This document shows, piece by piece, positions 58,401 to 64,000 of a DNA stretch of 64,000 nt. The position numbers were made by a program, and so were the translations under genes. Under the pieces are notes generated by a model. It did no database searches, was not told the DNA's origin, and saw only the letters and a program-made list of their open reading frames with translations. Within the stretch, counting starts at the first letter, position 1, and each line of letters starts with the position of its first letter. The DNA is from Megalonaias nervosa (taxonomy: Eukaryota; Mollusca; Bivalvia; Unionida; Unionidae). The DNA lies in NCBI GenBank assembly GCA_016617855.1, contig JAECUM010009483.1, positions 1 through 64,000 of the forward strand, read 5' to 3'.

Positions 58401-58881
58401 GGTACCTGGGTACCTGTCCATTGATAATAACCCAGGTAATAAAATAGACAACGGGGTACCCATTAAAACTTAAATAAAAACATTTCCAAGTTCAGATTAA
58501 AGACATGAGAGCAAGCAAGACACAGAATAATGATTACAGTTTGAGGCTCGTGTATTGTGACCTCCATCTAATTTCCTTATTTTCTATTTACAGTCACTGT
58601 ACATAAGACAGATCCAAGAAAACAGACAGGTATTTTTTCTGTTTTTTTTTCTTGATGAAAAAGTATGCACATGGTCAGGATTTGTGGGACATATAGGACA
58701 AAAATTTCAGGAAACCTGCGATCCTATGCTCAAGGTGCAAACTCTGCCCCAGCAATCCAAAATCACTTAAACAATTGCTTAGTTGAATATTTAATAACGA
58801 TCATTACACAGAAAAGTATGGAAGAAAGTTGCCTGTTACTAATAGTCCATCAAATTCATCCAATTTGCACAACTGAAAGAT
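58401..58881. other. Intron sequence with a short dispersed block
   Basis: At 58660-58740, 'ggacatataggacaaaaatt' with 'aggaaacctgcgatcctatg' resembles 24950-25000 ('gaacatgggacaaaaattgt', 'ggaaacctgtgagcctgtgc'), an uncharacterised two-copy repeat. No exon was seen. Confidence 0.45.
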
Positions 58882-59131
58882 CATATATTCTGGGTCTGTG
58901 GGGTTTAATGTCATTTTCAGCACATGACAGACTGTACAAAGCTGCCAGAATATTTGATGAATGAAAAACCTGGAAAGAATTACCAAGTGATGTGAAGCTA
59001 CTGGTAAGCTTTCTCACATAAACCACTTTGGCTGAACAGAGACCTGCATACGGAAACAGGTGAGATGTGTAAGTGATCCGTAAAGGCGAGTGCTTTAGAC
59101 CACTCGGCCACCTGGGGTGCCCATATATTCT
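58882..59131 (-). mobile_element. SINE family B, minus-strand copy with target-site duplication
   Basis: Body about 58892-59121: the left part 'ggggtttaatgtcattttca' and right part ccactcggccacctggggtg match the complement of family B. A 10-bp duplication catatattct lies at 58882-58891 and 59122-59131. It lacks the (CAA)n tail and is more diverged than the other copies. Confidence 0.85.
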
Positions 59132-59447
59132 ATCTTCAATTATACCAATAAAAGTGTATATTGGGGAGTGAAGTTTTATCATTACAATATGATTAGTAAG
59201 ATAGATTGGTTTTCTGTAACAAATCTTATGTGGAGATTTACAGCTGGTAAAAAATCGCTAAAGATTTCCAAACATACTTTTTGCAGACATCATTAAGTCT
59301 TTCCCAGAGTTTATGGCACTACAATACTTCAGACCAAATGATGTCATAGTGATGACATCATAATGCAATGACAACATCATTTCAAGTAATGGTTGATATT
59401 ACAACTGTGAACATCCTTAAATGTTCCATGGGATAGCTAAAGCTGAC

Positions 59448-59610
59448 CTGCGTGTGATCCTGCAGTTGAAGTTGTAGAACAAGGTCTCTCTGTATGGCTT
59501 CCAGTTCTCTATCACCAGCAGATACAAGTTTGTTTTGGGGAGGGCAGTAACATAGTAGAACCCTGACATGCATGGCCCAGATACATTACCAGTTATCATG
59601 CCACTGGAAC
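59448..59610 (-). CDS. Alpha2/delta-like protein gene, penultimate exon
   Basis: Minus strand, 163 nt: acceptor tgtttcttacag, donor gtcagc, two bases completing Gly at the start and two bases left at the end. The product is SSGMITGNVSGPCMSGFYYV then TALPKTNLYLLVIENWKPYR and a segment ending NCRITR. The pattern 'C..(G/K)xFxxxxxPxTNLxxLVV' resembles the C-terminal region of voltage-gated calcium channel alpha2/delta subunits and of CACHD1 (family knowledge, from memory). Its phases fit the exon upstream (63647-63785) and the terminal exon exactly. Confidence 0.75.
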
Positions 59611-60141
59611 CTGTAAGAAACAAATCTGAGGCTACTAGACTGACACACATTACAATCACTTTGTAATTTATTGATCTACAGAGGTCAACCATCTAAAAAC
59701 TACACTATTGTAATGATGTGTTTGTAAACTATATGTGAATTTAAGTCTACCAGTACATGCCAACTAAAAGAATGACTTATTACTTGGTCAACATCAGTAC
59801 TATAAGTTAGGTAAGTGATAGAAGGCCCTTTCAGTCCTTTATTATAAGTATGAATGAGATCATGTCAACACTTATTGGGCACATGCTTTGTTCAAGATAA
59901 ACAAACTGGAGGTTTGATTATCTATACCAGTATGCCATTTACTGGAACAGTTAAAAAAGCCAAAACAATTCCTAGACCAATACTAACTGAAGAATAGATA
60001 ATAATTCTTGATGAGACATGCAAACATAAGTAATTTATGAGGATGTTCATATGGACATTCATACATGAGTAATTTTGTAATGATGTGTGTTGGTAAATGC
60101 ATACATGAGTAGTTTTGTAAGAATGCATGTTGGGACATGCA
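59611..60141. other. Intron sequence, nothing recognised
   Basis: A short duplication near 60050-60140 ('atacatgagtaattttgtaa' and 'atacatgagtagttttgtaa') precedes the 49-bp array. Confidence 0.45.
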
Positions 60142-60520
60142 TAGGGACTTCAAAGCAGCTAGGGTTATGACGGGAGTGGGCATTATATGATAGGGACTTG
60201 AAAGCTAGGGTTATGACGAGAGTGGGCATTATATGATAGGGACTTCAAAGCAGCCAGGGTTATGACGGGAGTGGACATTATATGATAGGGACTTCAAAGC
60301 AGCTAGGGTTATGATGGGAGTGGGCATTATATGATAGGGACTTCAAAGCAGCTAGGGTTATGATGGGAGTGGGCATTATATGATAGGGACTTCAAAGCAG
60401 CTAGGGTTATGACGGGAGTGGACATTATATGATAGGGACTTCAAAGCAGCTAGGGTTATGATGGGAGTGGGTATTATATGATAGGGACTTCAAAGCAGCT
60501 AGGGTTATGACGGGATGGTG
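60142..60520. repeat. 49-bp minisatellite, about 7.7 copies
   Basis: The unit is tagggacttcaaagcagcta plus gggttatgacgggagtgggc and attatatga. Variants alternate gacggg and gatggg; the first copy lacks five bases. Confidence 0.96.
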
Positions 60521-60585
60521 GCTCTGTAAATGTGCACAATGGTTTTAGAATTTTGATCCATTTTCTTGCAGCATGTTTGGGAATG

Positions 60586-60588
<3 letters not shown>

Positions 60589-60619
<31 letters not shown>
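60589..60619. repeat. (AC)n microsatellite
   Basis: About 15 AC units. No SINE body lies to its left. Confidence 0.95.
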
Positions 60620-60621
<2 letters not shown>

Positions 60622-61011
60622 TTCAACAGTAGATCAGATATGCTCATCCTTTATTTCTTCAAGCACTTTTGCATTATCATTTATGCTTCTTAAGTAGGTA
60701 CATTATACTTTTAAAGTATTTTTATAAATAAACACTTTGATGTAAATGTTATGTGCATTTCTGTCAAAAATGTTTTTCATTTTCATTCTTTTACTTAGCC
60801 AAACACTGTGAAGTGTGTTAAATGATTTCTGAAGTCTTATAAACGTGTTTTTTGTATACAAGTATTTGATGGTGAATCAACATCATCTGCATAAATTTGA
60901 AAGCTCTTAATACAATAATGCTTCCTGTCAAATTTGGTCATATTTCAACAAGACGTTTCTGAGAAATAATTTAATTTTTTAATATTTTTAATAATGGTGA
61001 TAGATAAGCAT

Positions 61012-62227
61012 ATTGATGGATCACTGTGACATTAATATAGAGACTGGTATGCAGACTGGTGGATCACTGTGACATTAATGTAGAGACTGGTATGGAGACT
61101 GATGGATCACTGTGACATTAATAGAGAAACAAATGGAGTTTAATGGATCACTGTGACAATAATATAAAGACTGATATGCAGATTGATGGATAATATTTAC
61201 ATTAATATAGAGACTGGTATAGAGATTGATGGATCACAGTGACAATAATATAGAGACTGGAAAGGAGAATGATGGATCACAGTGACAATAATATAGAGAC
61301 TGGTATACAGACTGATGGATCACTGTGACAATAATATAGAGATTGGTATAGAGAATGATGGATCACAGTGACATTAATATAGAGACTGGTATGGAGATTG
61401 ATGGATCACTGTGACAACAATATAGAGACTGGTATGAAGACTGAGGGATCACTGTGACAACAATATAGAGACTGGTATGAAGAATGATGGATCACTGTGA
61501 CATTAATATAGAGACTGGTATGCAGATTGATGGATTACAGTGACAGTAATATAGAGACTGGTGTGGAGATAGATGGATCATTGTGACAATAATATACAGA
61601 CTGGTAAGGAGAATGATGGATCACTGTGACAATAATATACAGACTGGTATGCAATCTGATGGATCACTGTGACAGTAATATAGAGACTGGTAAGGAGAAT
61701 GATGGATCACTGACAATAATATAGAGATTGGTATGGAGATTGATGGATCACTGTGACAATAATATAGAGACTGGTATGAAGAATGATGGATGACTGTGAC
61801 ACTAATATAGAGTCTGGTATGCAGACTGATGGATCACAGTGATAATAATATAGAGACTGGTATGGAGAATGATGGATCACTGTAACATTAATATAGTGAC
61901 TGGTATGGAGATTGATGGATCACTGTGGCAATATTACAGAGACTGGTATGGAGAATGATGGATCACTGTGACAATAATAGAAAGATTGGTATGGAGAATG
62001 ATGGATCACTGTGACAATAATATAGAGATTGGTATGGAGAATGATGGATCACTGTGACAATAATATAGAGATTGATATGGAGAATGATGGATCACTGTGA
62101 CAATAATATAGAGGTTGGTATGGAGAATGATGGATCACTGTGACATTAATATAGAGATTAGTATGGAGACTGATGGATCACTGTGACAATAATGTAGAGA
62201 TTGGTATGGAGAATGATGGATCACAGT
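61012..62227. repeat. ~43-bp minisatellite, about 28 copies
   Basis: The unit is gatggatcactgtgacaata plus atatagagactggtatggag and aat. Copies differ by single substitutions (ctgtgac/cagtgac, gactgat/aatgat/attgat) and occasional small deletions. It spans 1.2 kb of an intron of the minus-strand gene. Confidence 0.96.
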
Positions 62228-62508
62228 GGAGGTAATGGGTAAGAGTTTCTTCCCCTGGTTTATATGGACCCTTGATGGAATAAGTGAAATAGGGCTGGAT
62301 TTGGAGGTAGCCGAGTTATTTTTTCTAACATTAATGTGACCATGGAATGTATTTAAACCAGAACTAGTTTTTGCATTGCTGAGCTAATTTCTTGTGATGC
62401 TTCTACATTCCAAGTTTCCTGAATGTATGTTAAATGGGGTTCAAGATACTGAGGCTGAGGGCATAATAAAAACAAATAAACCAACATATAATAACAATAA
62501 TAACATAC

Positions 62509-62860
62509 CAATGAAAAAAGACCACTCCGGTGGCCTATTGGTTAGAGCGTCTGCCTCAGATGCGGAAGGTCGTGGGTTCAATCCCCGGCCACGTCATACC
62601 AAAGACTTATAAAAATGGTACTAACAGCTGCCTCGCTTGGTGCTCGGCATTAAGAGATTAGTGTTAGGACTGGTCGGCCTGGTGTCAGGATCATGTGACT
62701 GGGTGGGACATCATGCAACATGTCTGCGGCATGATGCCCAAGTGCTAGACATCACTATAAACTGCCACACTGCAGACATCATAGCAATATGAATGAAAAA
62801 TTGTTAAAGCTATGTTAAAAATCTAAATCACACACACACACATACCCAATGAAAAAAAGA
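62509..62860 (+). mobile_element. SINE family A, full-length copy with target-site duplication
   Basis: Body about 62522-62846: head ccactccggtggcctattgg with B-box-like gggttcaatcccc, complete body and (CA)n tail. The flanking duplication is ccaatgaaaaaaga at 62509-62521, with one extra A in the right copy at 62847-62860. It is the best-preserved tRNA-like head in the window. Confidence 0.92.
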
Positions 62861-63640
62861 ATTAACAGTCAAACAGGAATAAATGTTACAACCTTTACAA
62901 TTTTATTCATGAGGGGACAAAATCATTTTCCATCTCTGTAGACAAAAAGATGAAAAGATACAAAACTTTAATCCATGCAGTCCCCCTGGTAACAAATGTA
63001 GAATACAAAATAATATACAATAAAACAGATTAATATAAAATAAATGATTTGTCCATCAATGAACAAACTCCATTCATAAGTAATTGCTCAAGACATCACA
63101 TTAAATTGTAAAGTAGTGATGTAAATGGAATGTCATTATACAGCAAAAAATATATTTCTTTGTGACAACTACCAAATTTCTTGCCATGAACTGTCACATG
63201 ATATGAAATTCAACTTGACAATGTACAAAATGTGTCACTATTCTTTCATGCAGCAATTTGCCAATTTCCACCATTTCACTCTCTTGTCAACAATAATGCT
63301 GACAGTTAGTGCCCATAGCTTTGCTCAATTATTTTCTCTGGCAGCCATACCAGCGACAGTTGAACTACACTAAAAATTCAGACAGAAATCATAAAATTAC
63401 ATATTTTATCTGCCTTCAAATTCTTTGGATGATAAATTTTTCCATAAACAAAAGTCCCCCAACGCATAGTTGTAGTAGCTGGCATAATTACAACTGCATG
63501 ACAATGCAGGAACTACTGATGGGTTAAAATAATGCAAAATAACTAGAGTCAGTTGAAAGTATATAGAAAACATTTCTACAAAATGGGCAGAATATGAAAT
63601 GTTTATGAGAATCCCAAGTGATCTTTCTTACTCATCAGAA
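62861..63640. other. Intron sequence, nothing recognised
   Basis: Lies immediately 3' (on the minus strand) of the exon at 63647-63785. Open frames on the + strand at 63125-63373 and 63309-63527 lack motifs. Confidence 0.45.
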
Positions 63641-63646
63641 ACTTAC

Positions 63647-63785
63647 CCAAAGCATCATCTGCCACCACATATCCAACCACATCTTGTATGCAGCCATACT
63701 CGCTGTTGAACTTAGGAATAGGTCCCTTGTTTTTGTAGTAATCATCCAACTCCTCTGGGTTCTGGGGGATTCCTTCAAGGGTCAT
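63647..63785 (-). CDS. Alpha2/delta-like protein gene, antepenultimate exon
   Basis: Minus strand, 139 nt: acceptor AG at 63786-63787 and donor gtaagt. Starting in phase 0 it encodes TLEGIPQNPEELDDYYKNKG after an ATG codon, then PIPKFNSEYGCIQDVVGYVV and ADDAL, leaving one base that joins the next exon to make Gly. The ATG is more likely an internal Met than a start, because the exon begins right after an acceptor and the protein family is long. The acceptor is preceded by an (ATT)n run instead of a normal pyrimidine tract. No domain was recognised in this segment alone. Confidence 0.65.
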
Positions 63786-63786
63786 C

Positions 63787-63787
<1 letters not shown>

Positions 63788-63818
<31 letters not shown>

Positions 63819-63819
63819 C
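63788..63819. repeat. (AAT)n microsatellite inside a splice acceptor region
   Basis: About ten AAT units. On the minus strand they read (ATT)n and directly precede the AG acceptor of the exon at 63785. Confidence 0.95.
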
Positions 63820-63917
63820 AATAGTATCAATTATATTTTTTTGTTGAATACATATTCAATTACATTTACACTCCAATACTATAAATACTAACCATATTGT
63901 AAGTAGTCAGAAGAAGA

Positions 63918-64000
63918 GTGTGGGTGTGTGTGATTTAGATTTTTAACGTAGCTTTAACAATTTTTCAGTCATATCGCTACGATGTCTGCAGTGTGACAGT
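63918..64000 (-). mobile_element. SINE family A, minus-strand copy cut by the window end
   Basis: The tail (gtgggtgtgtgtgatttaga) and 3' body ('ttaacgtagctttaacaatt', 'gctacgatgtctgcagtgtg') match the complement of family A; the head lies beyond the window. Confidence 0.88.

Noticed and set aside
58580..58640. Minus-strand exon after a strong pyrimidine tract and AG near 58592
   Set aside because: The sequence following the AG has stops within a few codons, and the exons at 59448 and 56196 already join in phase without it.
62522..62600. Possible tRNA gene
   Set aside because: A and B box-like sequences are present, but the segment continues into a SINE body and (CA)n tail with flanking duplication; it is a SINE head. 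The same applies at 4513, 24474, 30530, 38372 and 18005.

Overview
The window looks like nuclear DNA from an animal, most likely a marine spiralian such as a mollusc. It is AT-rich. Coding sequence is split into small exons with clean GT..AG borders, separated by kilobase introns full of microsatellites, minisatellites, tRNA-headed SINEs, and LINE and DIRS-type retroelement remnants. I see no prokaryotic gene organisation, rRNA, CRISPR array or intact tRNA gene. The mollusc assignment is inference from repeat style only.

Region 1 (1-32.6 kb, + strand) holds the 3' part of one gene. Thirteen exons can be joined with consistent splice phases: 1469-1645, 4082-4324, 10207-10308, 10539-10637, 17201-17245, 17758-17817, 22057-22146, 22548-22743, 23408-23525, 25556-25650, 27535-28024, 29296-29393 and 32410-32585. 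Together they encode 662 residues ending in a stop at 32583-32585. The product is mostly alpha-helical coiled coil, with a Ser/Gly-rich linker in the eleventh visible exon and a charged C-terminus. I do not recognise the family. The 5' end lies upstream of the window. The first two visible exons are paralogous copies of one another.

Region 2 (32.6-55.9 kb) is intergenic between two convergent genes. It is built from dispersed repeats: a roughly 140-bp family in opposite orientations at 37.8-42.4 kb and 48.2-55.8 kb, a palindromic MITE-like family, SINEs of two families, a LINE 3' fragment, the second copy of a TIR-bearing DNA transposon, and several minisatellites.

Region 3 (55.98-63.8 kb, - strand) holds the last three exons of a second gene (63647-63785, 59448-59610, 55980-56196). 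Their phases also fit, giving 172 C-terminal residues. A Cys-containing segment with the motif YVTALPKTNLYLLVI, then more cysteines, then a hydrophobic C-terminal tail, resembles the end of voltage-gated calcium channel alpha2/delta (or CACHD1-like VWA/Cache) proteins. That naming is from remembered family features and is moderate to low in confidence.

The most interesting layers are the duplicated coiled-coil exon, a SINE with a 12-bp target duplication nested in a DIRS-type RNase H remnant, a separate tyrosine-recombinase remnant of the same class, a two-copy TIR element with foldback ends, and minisatellites that run right up to splice acceptors. I found no convincing wholly new biological system.
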